Source of the DNA: Alphaproteobacteria bacterium
Lineage (GTDB): Bacteria; Pseudomonadota; Alphaproteobacteria; Micavibrionales; Micavibrionaceae
Assembly: GCA_020848095.1 (NCBI GenBank)
Contig: JADLAT010000004.1
Span: forward strand, 58,043 to 122,042
DNA: 64,000 bases
Reading direction: 5' to 3'
A model generated the notes under the pieces. The model worked only from the letters and a program-made list of their open reading frames with translations, did no database searches and was not told the origin of the DNA. Positions 44,314 through 53,930 of this stretch are shown here, in pieces. Each line of letters starts with the position of its first letter. Within the stretch, counting starts at the first letter, position 1. Made by a program: the position numbers and the translations under genes.

Positions 44314-46110
44314 ATGCACGCTTACAGAACACATACCTGCGCCGCCCTTCGTGAAACGGATGCCGGGAAAGCCATCCGACTTTCCGGTTGGGTTCACAAA
44401 ATCCGCGACCATGGCGGGGTTTTGTTCATTGACCTGCGTGATACGTATGGCCTCACACAATGCGTGATCGAGGAAGGCTCACCCTTGCTGGAACAGGTTT
44501 CTAAAATCCGCAATGAGAGCGTCATTACCGTAAGCGGTGTCGTCTCCCCGCGCAGCCCTGAGACAGTCAACGCCAAAATGCCGACAGGCAGCATCGAAGT
44601 CAAAATTGAAAACGTGGATGTACAATCCTCCGCCGATGTTATCCCGTTTCAGGTGGCCGAGGACGATGGCGCGGGAGAGGATATCCGCCTGCGCTACCGC
44701 TACCTTGATTTGCGCCGCGAAAAAATGCAAAAAAATATCCGCTTGCGCAGCAATGTAACGGCCTCCATGCGTAAACGGATGTGGGATCAGGGATTCCAGG
44801 AGTTTCAAACACCTATTTTGACCGCTTCCTCGCCGGAGGGCGCGCGGGATTACCTGGTTCCCTCACGCCTGCATCCCGGAAAATTCTACGCCCTGCCGCA
44901 AGCCCCGCAGCAGTTCAAACAGCTTTTGATGGTGGGCGGATTTGATAAATATTTCCAGATCGCGCCGTGCTTCCGCGACGAAGATGGCCGGGCTGATCGT
45001 CTGGCTGAGTTTTATCAGCTCGATGTGGAGATGAGTTTTGTTACACAAGAAGACGTGCATAACACCATCCGCCCGGTGATTGAGGGCGTGTTTACGGAGT
45101 TTTCCAGCTTTACGGGCGAGCAGCGCCGCGTGGAATGGCTGCCCAATCTGACCTATGCCGATGCTATGCTTAAATACGGCTCGGACAAGCCCGATCTTAG
45201 AAACCCGCTCGAAATTGTCGATGTCACCGCAATCTTCGCCAGAGACGATGTGGAATTCAAAGCCTTCAAAGGGACGATTGAAAAGGGCGGTGTAGTGCGC
45301 GCCATTCGGGCTCCGAAAGTGGCCGATCAACCGCGCAGCTTCTTTGATAAACTCAATAGCTGGGCGCAAAGCGAAGGTGCGCCGGGTCTGGGGTATATCC
45401 TGTTTAAGGACGGCGCCGGTCAGGGGCCGATCGCCAAATTCGTGCCCGACGCCGCGCAGGCGGAATTAAAGAAAATCGCTGGTTTGGAGGAGGGTGATGC
45501 CGTCTTCTTTATCTGCAATACCGAAGGAAAAGCCGCGAAATTTGCTGGACTTGCGCGGGATGCGATTTGCGATTCCATGGGCAACCGCGAGAAGGGCGTA
45601 TATAAATTCTGCTGGATCGTAGATTTCCCGATGTATGAATTTGATGAAAAGGCGCAGAAAATAGACTTCTCACACAATCCGTTTTCCATGCCGCAAGGCG
45701 GGCTGGACGCTCTTGAAAATCAGGACCCGGTTACGATTAAGGCGATGCAGTATGATTGCGTATGCAACGGCTATGAGCTGGCCTCCGGCGGCATTCGTAA
45801 TCACCGCCCTGATATCATGGAAAAGGCCTTTGCGCTGGCCGGGTATTCCAAAGAGGTACTGGAGCGTAAATTCGGCGGAATGCTCAACGCGTTTCGTTAC
45901 GGCCCACCGCCGCATGGCGGGCTGGCTTTTGGATTGGACCGCATCGTTATGTTGCTGGCGGATGAGCCTAATTTGCGCGAAATCTATGCCTTTGTGATGA
46001 ATGGGCAGTATGAGGACGCCATGATGAACGCACCGTCACCCGCAGACGAAAATCAGCTGCGCGATCTGCACCTGAAGCTTAGCCTCCCCAAAAAAATCGA
46101 AGCGGCGTAG
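44314..46110 (+). CDS. aspS: Aspartyl-tRNA synthetase
   Basis: Charges tRNA-Asp and, if non-discriminating, tRNA-Asn. The 598 residues contain the N-terminal OB domain ([19 protein letters not shown]), class II motifs 1-3 with [21 protein letters not shown] (partly), [19 protein letters not shown] and [20 protein letters not shown], and the bacterial GAD insert. The subtype's discrimination cannot be judged by eye. The upstream 124-base gap shared with divergent rnd holds both promoters. Confidence 0.97.
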   Translation: MHAYRTHTCAALRETDAGKAIRLSGWVHKIRDHGGVLFIDLRDTYGLTQCVIEEGSPLLEQVSKIRNESVITVSGVVSPRSPETVNAKMPTGSIEVKIENVDVQSSADVIPFQVAEDDGAGEDIRLRYRYLDLRREKMQKNIRLRSNVTASMRKRMWDQGFQEFQTPILTASSPEGARDYLVPSRLHPGKFYALPQAPQQFKQLLMVGGFDKYFQIAPCFRDEDGRADRLAEFYQLDVEMSFVTQEDVHNTIRPVIEGVFTEFSSFTGEQRRVEWLPNLTYADAMLKYGSDKPDLRNPLEIVDVTAIFARDDVEFKAFKGTIEKGGVVRAIRAPKVADQPRSFFDKLNSWAQSEGAPGLGYILFKDGAGQGPIAKFVPDAAQAELKKIAGLEEGDAVFFICNTEGKAAKFAGLARDAICDSMGNREKGVYKFCWIVDFPMYEFDEKAQKIDFSHNPFSMPQGGLDALENQDPVTIKAMQYDCVCNGYELASGGIRNHRPDIMEKAFALAGYSKEVLERKFGGMLNAFRYGPPPHGGLAFGLDRIVMLLADEPNLREIYAFVMNGQYEDAMMNAPSPADENQLRDLHLKLSLPKKIEAA

Positions 46111-46126
46111 ATTTTTTGAGTGATGT

Positions 46127-46966
46127 TTAAGCTTGTGGTGCAGGCGTGCTGCCTGACGGGGTAGAATCCTCATTTCCTCCGCTTTTCTTGTCATCTTCCG
46201 TATCTTCTCCCTTATCGGAGGGAGTGCTGGAAGTCGTTGACGATGCCGCCGCCGTTGCCGCAGATGTTACGGTTGGGGTCGTAGTTGCAGAAGAGGACGT
46301 TGTCACTGCCGCCGCCGCCGCCGTCGCGGCGTTACCCATGGTGTTAAAGGCCGCCGTATGTTGCTGGGCCTGGCGGTTTTGTACAAAATTCGATACATTT
46401 GATTGAAGATTGGTAACATTGGCGCTGACGTTTTTAATGGCCGTTTTACTGTTGGTTCCGACAGCGAGACCTTTTTGTTCAAATCTATCGGTTTCCTCCT
46501 GAAAGCGGCGGAGCTCTTCGCGTTCCTGTCTGAGCCGTTCAAGTGTTTCGCGGTGATGATCTGTCTCGGCCAGCGTTTTTAAATCGGCAATCTGGTTGTT
46601 GATATTCTCCAGCTCTGCGTCAATAATTTTACGCGTATCGGCAATTTTTTCCATCAATTCCCAAAGCAAGGCATCGGCGATGAAATAATCCTTCAGAAAC
46701 TTTTCCATTTCTTCTTTACGCAGACGATCATTCTCCGCATCGTCTTCATGCTGCCCATGCAGAGCCAGCGATTTGTAAAGGGAGCGCGGCACCATAACGC
46801 GTTTCTTAAAGCCCGGCGTTTTGCCGTGCAGCTCTATTTGCAGCTGCAGAAAATCGCGCGCGCCCTGCGGCAGGCTTTCTATGCCCACAAAAGAAGCCGT
46901 TGCGTCCGGATCGTTCGTGTCGGCATGAGTATTTTCAAAAGCAAAAGAAGAACCGTCAGGAGCCAT
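46127..46966 (-). CDS. Orphan coiled-coil protein with Ala/Thr/Ser-rich tail
   Basis: A 279-residue protein of unknown family. Residues 1-80 look globular, with LPQGARDFLQLQIELHGKTP and KKRVMVPRSLYKSLALHGQH. Residues 85-180 form a long charged helix, probably coiled coil (RLRKEEMEKFLKDYFIADAL and RLRQEREELRRFQEETDRFE). Residues 205-279 are low-complexity Ala/Thr/Ser followed by an acidic Gly/Ser/Pro tail; the DNA there has repeated GCC-type triplets. There is no signal peptide. Possibly a cytoplasmic scaffold. It stands between aspS (convergent, 16 bases) and the GGDEF gene. Confidence 0.7.
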   Translation of the reverse strand: MAPDGSSFAFENTHADTNDPDATASFVGIESLPQGARDFLQLQIELHGKTPGFKKRVMVPRSLYKSLALHGQHEDDAENDRLRKEEMEKFLKDYFIADALLWELMEKIADTRKIIDAELENINNQIADLKTLAETDHHRETLERLRQEREELRRFQEETDRFEQKGLAVGTNSKTAIKNVSANVTNLQSNVSNFVQNRQAQQHTAAFNTMGNAATAAAAAVTTSSSATTTPTVTSAATAAASSTTSSTPSDKGEDTEDDKKSGGNEDSTPSGSTPAPQA

Positions 46967-47061
46967 AACGCATAAAGCCTTACCTTATAGAGTGTGAACC
47001 AAGGCCCATCCTATGCGTTTTTATGCATTCTGTCAAAAAAGCCAGAGGCAATGCCGGGTGA

Positions 47062-47823
47062 TTATGCGCTCCGCGCGCGGGCTGATCCTGTTCTATTCCG
47101 ATCAAGATCGGCACTGGCGGCGGTGAAAATATCCTCGGCCCGGGAGCCTTTTGCATAGCTTTTGAGACCCAGACTCAAGTTAAGGCGAATCTCCGTTCCA
47201 CCCCAGATCAATGAAATGCGGTTAAGCCGCAGCGCCATCGTCTGCAACCGGTCCAGTGCCTTTTCCATTGTGGTTTCTGCGAATAACAGCACAAATTCAT
47301 CTCCCCGGATGCGCGCGGCATGATCCATTTCGCGTTTTTCCACCCCCAGTGCTTTTGCAACAAGCTCTAAAGCAGATTCGGCAGCCTCCGGCCCATAAAG
47401 AAACTCGATCGTTTCAAGGTTCTCAAGATTGAAAATCACCAAAAGCCCCCCCTCGCTGAGATCCCGATTCGTCCGGGCAACTTCAGCGGAGAATGCTTTG
47501 GCAAAGCCTTGCGCATTTAACAAACCCGTCAAAAGATCAACACCAGAGAGATTTTCCAGTGATTTCAAACGTATATTTTGCTCGCGAATGGTTTCTTCCG
47601 CATTGCGTAATATTTTGCGGGCCGGCTCCGGCAGGGCAGAGAACGCATCCATGCCGTTTTGCGCCGGGTCGCCACTATGGCGTGCCAGAATATCAAAAAT
47701 ATCGCGGCTGCCATTAAGAAAGGCCTGATCCCGCGTCAACTCCAGCCGTGTCTCAGGCCCTGCGCCCTGCGTCGGGGGCGCGGCCTTCCTTGTATAGCGG
47801 TTTTGGACGATATCCGAAGTCAT
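47062..47823 (-). CDS. GGDEF-domain protein with degenerate active site
   Basis: The ATG at 47823 has AAGGG upstream and gives 253 residues. The N-terminal 90 residues are a poorly conserved helical region; the GGDEF domain follows with LTGLLNAQGFAKAF (substrate loop, normally LTGLxNR) and ARIRGDEFVLLFAE at the catalytic loop, where the first Gly is replaced by Arg. No membrane segment or other domain is seen. The site probably cannot make cyclic di-GMP; it may bind GTP or act as a receptor or scaffold. Confidence 0.85.
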   Translation of the reverse strand: MTSDIVQNRYTRKAAPPTQGAGPETRLELTRDQAFLNGSRDIFDILARHSGDPAQNGMDAFSALPEPARKILRNAEETIREQNIRLKSLENLSGVDLLTGLLNAQGFAKAFSAEVARTNRDLSEGGLLVIFNLENLETIEFLYGPEAAESALELVAKALGVEKREMDHAARIRGDEFVLLFAETTMEKALDRLQTMALRLNRISLIWGGTEIRLNLSLGLKSYAKGSRAEDIFTAASADLDRNRTGSARARSA

Positions 47824-47832
47824 AATAAACAC

Positions 47833-48161
47833 CCTTTCATTCTTCCTGTTTTTTAGGCTCTACCCCTTCAAGCGCTTACGGTTCTCTTGGCTTTTCGGCC
47901 ATACAGGTCCGGGCTTGATAAAAAGAACGTTGCGAAACCCGTGCCAGTTCCGGCGCAGCATCAAATCTAAAAATAATTATTTATTTTCAATGTATTATTT
48001 GAATTGTCTCTTAGCGGGGATCGGCGCGGTGGCACAGGATGCGGCGGTTTTTTCCCGGTGAGGCAGGCAAGACTGGCCTGCAGTTTTCAAAAACGACTGC
48101 TTTGCGCGGCGGGTCAGCTTTGTTATGATGTGTTATTGCCTGCTGGGAACGAAAATTATTC
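47833..48161 (+). other. Intergenic region without a gene
   Basis: A 329-base gap between divergent genes. It contains A/T-rich sequence near 47965-48000 and a promoter-like pair for eipB near the right end. I see no open frame with a ribosome site, no RNA gene and no repeat longer than a few bases. Confidence 0.6.
48102..48129 (+). promoter_or_regulatory. Candidate eipB promoter
   Basis: TTGCGC (48102-48107) and TATGAT (48124-48129) are separated by 16 bases and lie 32 bases before the eipB ATG; both hexamers are close to the housekeeping consensus. Confidence 0.55.
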
Positions 48162-49037
48162 ATGAAAAAAATCTCCATTCTTTCTGTTGTTATAGGTGCT
48201 TTGCTACTTACCGCATTGTCTTACGCCGCTTTGCCCATAAGAGCACAGGCGGCCAGCCGCGCCGCATCCTCTGATTTCAAGGAACACAGGGCCATCTATG
48301 AAATCAGGCTGGCCAGCACGCAAAGCGGCTCTCAAATTCTCAATATTTCCGGGAAAATGCTCTATGAGTGGCAGGCTTCCTGCGATGCGTGGATATCCAA
48401 TCACCGCTTTAATATTGTGTATGAGTACGCTGATGGCGCGCCGATGCGCATCGATAGCGATTTTTCTACCTACGAATCCTTTGATGGCACGGCTTTGAGC
48501 TTCACATCACAAAGAAAGCGCGATGGAGAACTGTTTGAGGAGCTGCGCGGCCAAGCCACAAAACCGCTTAAGGGTGCGGGCGGGAAAGCAATATATACAT
48601 TGCCGGAGGCGCAGGAGTTTGACTTGCCTGTTGGTGCGTTGTTCCCAACGCAGCATTCCTTAAGTGTGCTCGATAAAATTAGGGAAGGCACAAAATTTTA
48701 TAACGCCACCATTTTCGATGGCAGTGATTTCGAAGGTCCGGTTGAGGTAAATGCCTTTATTGGGCAGCCTGTGGATCCGCTCACCGGTGTAAAAATGACC
48801 TCGGCCATTGATAAAAACCTGCTTTCTTCCCCGGCCCGGCGCGTGCGTCTGGCATTTTTCCCTTTAAGCAGCGACGAGGCCGCTTCTGACTATGAAATGT
48901 CTATGCTTTTCCATGAAAACGGGGTGATCAGCGACATGACCATCGAATATGACGATTTTTCTATTTCGCAGAAGCTGGTCGCACTCGAATCATTCCCCGG
49001 AACATGCCACAGCGCCAGGCCCAGATTGAATAAATAA
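48162..49037 (+). CDS. eipB: EipB/DUF1849 family periplasmic protein
   Basis: A 291-residue exported protein: signal peptide (SVVIGALLLTALSYAALP, cleavage after RAQAA), then the DUF1849 pattern HRAIYEIRLAST, GKMLYEWQASCDAW and LPVGALFPTQHSL. In Brucella, EipB is a beta-spiral periplasmic protein that maintains cell-envelope integrity, with one conserved disulfide. Cys74 in the ASCDAW motif and the cysteine near the end (GTCHSA) could form that bond. The gene has its own promoter-like sequence and precedes divK by 121 bases. Confidence 0.88.
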   Translation: MKKISILSVVIGALLLTALSYAALPIRAQAASRAASSDFKEHRAIYEIRLASTQSGSQILNISGKMLYEWQASCDAWISNHRFNIVYEYADGAPMRIDSDFSTYESFDGTALSFTSQRKRDGELFEELRGQATKPLKGAGGKAIYTLPEAQEFDLPVGALFPTQHSLSVLDKIREGTKFYNATIFDGSDFEGPVEVNAFIGQPVDPLTGVKMTSAIDKNLLSSPARRVRLAFFPLSSDEAASDYEMSMLFHENGVISDMTIEYDDFSISQKLVALESFPGTCHSARPRLNK

Positions 49038-49158
49038 TCCTGCGTAGCGGGATCATGGAGAAATTATTTTAAGAGTCAGGATTAAAATCAAGAAATTAAG
49101 AGTTTGGAAACCTATAAGCGCATATGCTCCTGAGTAGAGAAAAGGACGACAGACAAGC

Positions 49159-49548
49159 ATGGACAGGAATAAAACAGTTTTAATCGTTGAGGATAATGAG
49201 CTTAACATGAAGCTCTTCAACGATTTGCTCGAGGCTCACGGCATAGGAACATTGCAAACCAGCGATGGACGCAGCGTTCTGGAACTGGCGCGGGAACACA
49301 AACCCGATCTGATTTTGATGGATATCCAGCTGCCCGAAGTTTCCGGGCTGGATGTGACCCGCTGGCTTAAGGATGACGAGGAGCTTAAGCACATCCCCGT
49401 GATTGCCGTAACGGCTTTCGCCATGAAGGGCGATGAACAAAAAATCCGGGAAGGCGGATGTGAGGGGTATATCTCCAAGCCCATTTCCGTAGGGAAATTT
49501 ATGGAAGTCATTAACGGCTACCTGAATCCGGAAACGGAGAGCGAATAA
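49159..49548 (+). CDS. divK: Single-domain response regulator DivK
   Basis: A 129-residue receiver with no output domain. The acidic pocket (EDNE), phosphorylation site Asp55 in [13 protein letters not shown], Thr in AVTAFAMKG and Lys in YISKPIS are all present. In Caulobacter and relatives DivK controls the cell cycle through the DivJ/PleC kinases and the CtrA pathway. Its stop overlaps the start of pleD as TAATG, so translation is coupled, exactly as in other Alphaproteobacteria. Confidence 0.93.
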   Translation: MDRNKTVLIVEDNELNMKLFNDLLEAHGIGTLQTSDGRSVLELAREHKPDLILMDIQLPEVSGLDVTRWLKDDEELKHIPVIAVTAFAMKGDEQKIREGGCEGYISKPISVGKFMEVINGYLNPETESE

Positions 49549-50975
49549 TGTCGGCGCGTGTTTTGGTTGTTGATGACATTCTCCCGAATGTTAAATTGCT
49601 GGAAGCAAAGCTTTCCAACGAATATTACGATGTCCTGACCGCCATGAATGGCGAGGAAGCGCTGCTTAAGGTGGGCGAGGAAAGCCCCGATCTGGTGCTG
49701 CTCGATGTGATGATGCCGGGCATGGATGGCTTCGAGGTCTGCGCTAGAATTAAGGGAAACCCTAAAACCGCACATATCCCGGTCGTGATGGTCACGGCGC
49801 TGACGGATGCCAATGACAAGGTACGCGGCCTGGAATCGGGCGCGGATGATTTTTTAAGTAAACCAATTAACGATGTGGCGCTGATGGCGCGCGTGCGCTC
49901 GCTTGTGCGCTTGAAAATGTCAACGGATGAATGGCGCATGCGGGAAAATACGGCAAGTCAGCTCGGCGTTGTTGATGAAAATGCCGGGCTGATGAGCGAA
50001 ACAGCGGAAAATGCCAATATCTTGATCGTTGAGGATAAATCCTTTGAGTTGAACAAGATGGAAAACACGCTGACCGGGGCAAATCATAATGTCATGGGCG
50101 TTGAAAACGGCATAGATGCTATGGAGCTGATTGCCGCGCATGAGTTTGATTTGCTTATCATCAGCCTCAATCTTGACCATGAAGACGGGCTGCGCCTGTG
50201 TTCTCATTTGAAATCTAATGAACGCACGCGCTCTATCCCCTTGGTTATGGTCGGCGGGGAGGATGATATGAAGCGAATCGCGCATGGTCTGGAGATCGGG
50301 GCGCATGATTATATCCTGCGGCCTGTGGACCGGAACGAACTTGTGGCGCGTGTGCGGACACAAATTCGGCGCAAGCGTTTCCAGGAGCGTTTGCGGGCGA
50401 CGTATGAAATCAGCCTCTCTATGGCCCTGACAGACGCACTGACGGGGCTATACAACCGCCGTTATCTCGAAGTGCACCTTGAAAAGCAGCTTCGCAAGAA
50501 TGAAGAAAGCAAAAAGGCGCTGGCGGTTTTGATGATTGATATAGATCACTTTAAACCTGTGAACGATACTTACGGTCATAAAGCCGGGGATGAGGTGTTG
50601 AAGGTTTTTGCCGCCCGGCTGAAGGATAACTTGCGCAGTTTTGATATGGTGGCGCGTCTGGGCGGGGAGGAGTTCGTAGCGATCCTGCCGGATGTCTCCG
50701 AAGCGCGCGCTCATATGGTGGCGGAGCGGCTGCGCCGCGCCATTGCCGATGAACCTTTTGACGTGGGGGCGGATTCCGGGCCTGTGACCATCACAACATC
50801 TATCGGCGGCACAATCATCAATCAAGACGGCAGCACGGTTCTTCAATCCTTGGAGCGTGCCGACAAAGCCCTTTATGAGGCTAAGGAAACGGGGCGAAAC
50901 TGCGCCGTTTTCGAAGGTGTGGGCAAGCTCGACCCGGAGCAGATCATGGTTAGCGAGCGCAAATCCATAGAATAG
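49548..50975 (+). CDS. pleD: Diguanylate cyclase response regulator PleD
   Basis: A 475-residue protein with two receivers and a GGDEF output domain. Receiver 1 (1-120) has Asp53 in LVLLDVMMPGMDG. Receiver 2 (about 150-275) has ILIVEDKSF but lacks the phospho-acceptor Asp (IISLNLDHEDG), as expected for the adaptor receiver of PleD. The GGDEF domain (about 300-460) has LTDALTGLYNRRYLE, the intact site RLGGEEFVAIL, and an upstream RSFD that fits the inhibitory I-site RxxD. It should make cyclic di-GMP when phosphorylated. It is coupled to divK. Confidence 0.95.
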   Translation: MSARVLVVDDILPNVKLLEAKLSNEYYDVLTAMNGEEALLKVGEESPDLVLLDVMMPGMDGFEVCARIKGNPKTAHIPVVMVTALTDANDKVRGLESGADDFLSKPINDVALMARVRSLVRLKMSTDEWRMRENTASQLGVVDENAGLMSETAENANILIVEDKSFELNKMENTLTGANHNVMGVENGIDAMELIAAHEFDLLIISLNLDHEDGLRLCSHLKSNERTRSIPLVMVGGEDDMKRIAHGLEIGAHDYILRPVDRNELVARVRTQIRRKRFQERLRATYEISLSMALTDALTGLYNRRYLEVHLEKQLRKNEESKKALAVLMIDIDHFKPVNDTYGHKAGDEVLKVFAARLKDNLRSFDMVARLGGEEFVAILPDVSEARAHMVAERLRRAIADEPFDVGADSGPVTITTSIGGTIINQDGSTVLQSLERADKALYEAKETGRNCAVFEGVGKLDPEQIMVSERKSIE

Positions 50976-51003
50976 GCTCTTTTCAGACGCCTTGTGCCCA
51001 TAA

Positions 51004-51028
51004 AAAAACGCCACAAAGTGGCGTTTTT
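51004..51028 (+). terminator. Bidirectional terminator between pleD and rpmG
   Basis: AAAAACGCCAC (51004-51014) and GTGGCGTTTTT (51018-51028) are perfect complements around a 3-base loop; A and T runs on both sides make it usable from either strand, serving pleD and the convergent rpmG. Confidence 0.9.
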
Positions 51029-51053
51029 CAAAATCAGCAACAACAACCCCAGA

Positions 51054-51254
51054 CTATTTTTTGGACGGGGGCAGCTTTTTCTCGACGAACCATACATGAA
51101 CGCCTTTTTTACCGGTCTCTTCGTTCAGAGCCCAAGGGTCATATTTTTTCTTCTTAATTTTATACTCTGCGCGCGTGCTACGCTTGGCGTAATAGCGGTA
51201 TCCAGTACCGGCTTCGCTCTCAAGGCGCACTTTAACGTAACTGGCTTTTGCCAT
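51054..51254 (-). CDS. rpmG: Ribosomal protein bL33
   Basis: A basic 66-residue protein. The start MAKASYVKVRLESEAGTGYR and end WFVEKKLPPSKK match alphaproteobacterial L33, which lacks the zinc-binding cysteines of the other L33 form. Position next to pleD is a conserved arrangement. It follows rnr on the same strand with 70 bases between, enough for its own promoter. Confidence 0.95.
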   Translation of the reverse strand: MAKASYVKVRLESEAGTGYRYYAKRSTRAEYKIKKKKYDPWALNEETGKKGVHVWFVEKKLPPSKK

Positions 51255-51324
51255 GGTTCACTCCTGAAATATACCTGAAATTCTCTCTCTAAGACGCGTT
51301 TTATGCTCGATTTACCCCGTCTTG

Positions 51325-53793
51325 TCAAGGCTTGCGTTTATGTTTATTGCCTTTGTCACCACCGGGACGTTTACCACCACGAGGAGCATTGCCCTTATCA
51401 GAAGGGCCGCCCGGTTTTCCTCCAAAGGAATCCAGCGCGGAATCACCGGAAAATCTGGAGGTGGAGCCAAAAGGTTTGCGTTTGCCTCCGCCTGCATATT
51501 CCGTCGGTTTTTCTGCGGCTTCGCCTTTTTTATATTTGTTCGGCTTTTTCTTGTATTCGCCGCCGGATTTCCCGCGTGGCGGTCCGCTTTTATGCCGCCC
51601 CGTAGGCCGAAAACGGGCTTGAAAGCCGGGAATATCCGCGCCGTCACGGCTGGCCCCTGAAAGCTCCAGCAAGGTCGAACCGGTCAGGCCGTTGGCTTCC
51701 ATCAACCGAACGGTCACCAGCGCGCCCAATCTAAAGATTTTATTTTTACGTTTACCGATCAGGGCGTGCGCCCGCTCGTCATGCTCATAAAAATCATCCC
51801 CCATCGAGCGCATGGGGATAAGACCATCCGCGCCACTTTCATCCAGCGTAACAAATAAACCGAATCGGGTAACGCCTGTGATCTTTCCGGAAAATTCAGC
51901 GCCGCAGCGTTCCGATAGCCATGAAGCCGTAAAGCGATCCACTGCGCTACGCTCGGCTTCCATGGAAACCCGTTCCGTTTGTGAAATATGCTGGCATGTT
52001 TCCTCTATGCGGGAAATTTCCAGATCATCAAGCCCGCCCGGGCCAAGGCCGTAGGCACGAATCAGCGCGCGATGCACCAGCAGATCAGCATAACGGCGAA
52101 TGGGGGAGGTAAAATGCGCGTAATGCGAAAGCGCCAGCCCAAAATGGCCGATATTATTGACCGAGTACACCGCTTGCGCCTGTGCGCGCAGGATGACCTG
52201 AGAAATAAGATGTGAATAGGGCGTTTCCGCGCCCTGCCGAAGAACACCGTTAATCTGTGCGGGCTGCGTAACCTGCCCCTTAGGCAGGGAAAGGCCGAGA
52301 TTTTCAATAAATTCACGCACGCTCTCCAGCTTGTCAAAGCTTGGCCGGTCATGGATGCGATAAACGCAAGGCAATGCATTTCTGGGGCCTGTTTTCGCGG
52401 CCTTGCTTTCCAGCGCACTGGCCGCCGCGACATTGGCCAAAATCATGAATTCTTCGATCAGCTTATGAGAATCAAGCCGCATACGCTTTTTTACGCCCGT
52501 CATATCACCATCTTCGTTGATGATAATCTGGCGCTCCGGCAGGTCCAGATCCAGCGCGCGGCGTTTTTGCCGCGCAAGATCCAAGATACCGTAGGCTTCG
52601 TATAAGGGTTTTATAACCGGCTCCAGCAATGGCCCGGTCACATCATCAACCTGCCCGTCATAGGCCGCCTGCACCTGTTCATAGACCAAACGCGCCGCAG
52701 ATTGCATCAATCCGCGCGTAAATTTGTATTTCTGGAGCTGTCCCTGCATATCAATCCATAAATGCGCAACCATACAGGCGCGTGGCTCATGCGGGCGCAG
52801 GGAGCACAAATCATTTGAAAGCGCTTCGGGTAACATCGGCACAACACGATCGGGGAAATAGGTGGAGTTCCCCCGTCTCTGCGCTTCTTTGTCCAATGCG
52901 CTGCCGGCACGCACGTAATAGGCAACATCGGCAATGGCCACAATCAGATGAAAACCGTTTTCTGTTTTTTCTGCGAAAACCGCATCATCAAAGTCGCGGG
53001 CATCAATCCCATCAATGGTCACCAGCGGCAGAGCGCGCAAATCCTCACGGTCTTGCGGATTGGGAACTTTAAGGCCTTCGGCATCCTTGAGCGCCTGCGG
53101 CGGCCAGTCCTCATGTAAACCATTCTCATATAGGGAGATCAGGGAAATGGCCTTGGGATCCTCCTGCCGACCGATCACCTTGATAATGCGGGCGCGTTTG
53201 CGTTTGAGATCGCGCGAGGGCTGAATCTCGCCAATGGCCAGATCGCCATCCTTAACATCATCCAATTCTGCCGTATTCAGGTCAAAATCGTTTTTGGCCT
53301 TTTTATCGACGGGGATAAGAACGGCGCCGCTCTTTTTGACGCGCACCAGCCCCATAACAAGCCCGCGCGCGGTATCCAGCGGCTTAATGATAAAGGCCTC
53401 ATAGGTGTTATCATTGATACGCCGTAAACGGCATAAAGCGCGGGATCTTTCTTTCATGACCGGATAGTGTTTTTTATCCGGCATAATCTCAATGACGGGG
53501 CGTTTCCCGCGCAGGGCCTCGTCCCATTCTATGGGCGTGCCGCGCACATCGCCATCAACTGAAATACTGGTGACCTCAATCACAGCCACCTCAGGTAGGC
53601 TGCCCGGTACGCTGTAATTATCGCCTGCGGCTTTTTCGATCGCGCCGTTTTTCTCCAAAAGCTTAAGAATCTGTTTAAGGGCTACGCGGTTTTCTCCGCC
53701 CTTGATCCCCAAAGCCTGCGCGATGTCCCGCTTGGAAATAGGTTCCGGCGCGGCGCGGATGAGATTAAGAATTTCGGATTTATCGAGCGCCAT
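51325..53793 (-). CDS. rnr: Ribonuclease R
   Basis: Processive 3'-5' exoribonuclease that degrades structured RNA. The ATG at 53793 (AGGAC upstream) gives 822 residues and an N-terminus like other RNase R helix-turn-helix domains; the longer frame to 53865 is unlikely. Cold-shock domains (about 60-230) precede the RNB catalytic domain with the Asp cluster DGIDARDFDDAVF, then an S1 domain (FSGKITGVTRFGLFVTLDES) and a long basic tail rich in Gly, Lys and Pro (residues about 735-822). Such tails bind RNA. Confidence 0.95.
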   Translation of the reverse strand: MALDKSEILNLIRAAPEPISKRDIAQALGIKGGENRVALKQILKLLEKNGAIEKAAGDNYSVPGSLPEVAVIEVTSISVDGDVRGTPIEWDEALRGKRPVIEIMPDKKHYPVMKERSRALCRLRRINDNTYEAFIIKPLDTARGLVMGLVRVKKSGAVLIPVDKKAKNDFDLNTAELDDVKDGDLAIGEIQPSRDLKRKRARIIKVIGRQEDPKAISLISLYENGLHEDWPPQALKDAEGLKVPNPQDREDLRALPLVTIDGIDARDFDDAVFAEKTENGFHLIVAIADVAYYVRAGSALDKEAQRRGNSTYFPDRVVPMLPEALSNDLCSLRPHEPRACMVAHLWIDMQGQLQKYKFTRGLMQSAARLVYEQVQAAYDGQVDDVTGPLLEPVIKPLYEAYGILDLARQKRRALDLDLPERQIIINEDGDMTGVKKRMRLDSHKLIEEFMILANVAAASALESKAAKTGPRNALPCVYRIHDRPSFDKLESVREFIENLGLSLPKGQVTQPAQINGVLRQGAETPYSHLISQVILRAQAQAVYSVNNIGHFGLALSHYAHFTSPIRRYADLLVHRALIRAYGLGPGGLDDLEISRIEETCQHISQTERVSMEAERSAVDRFTASWLSERCGAEFSGKITGVTRFGLFVTLDESGADGLIPMRSMGDDFYEHDERAHALIGKRKNKIFRLGALVTVRLMEANGLTGSTLLELSGASRDGADIPGFQARFRPTGRHKSGPPRGKSGGEYKKKPNKYKKGEAAEKPTEYAGGGKRKPFGSTSRFSGDSALDSFGGKPGGPSDKGNAPRGGKRPGGDKGNKHKRKP

Positions 53794-53930
53794 AATGTGT
53801 CCTGTCCACCATTGTATCATCGGGAAGACGCCGTTGCGAGGGGCAATCTCCGCCGTGTATACCACCTTTGAGTGCGATAGGCATTCTAAACATTACAGGC
53901 GCGTTTTTATCGGTCAGAATTCGCAGAGCT

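Noticed and set aside
49038..49158. CtrA boxes upstream of divK
   Set aside because: TTAA pairs occur, but spaced by 9 and 10 bases instead of the 7 of the TTAA-N7-TTAA consensus.
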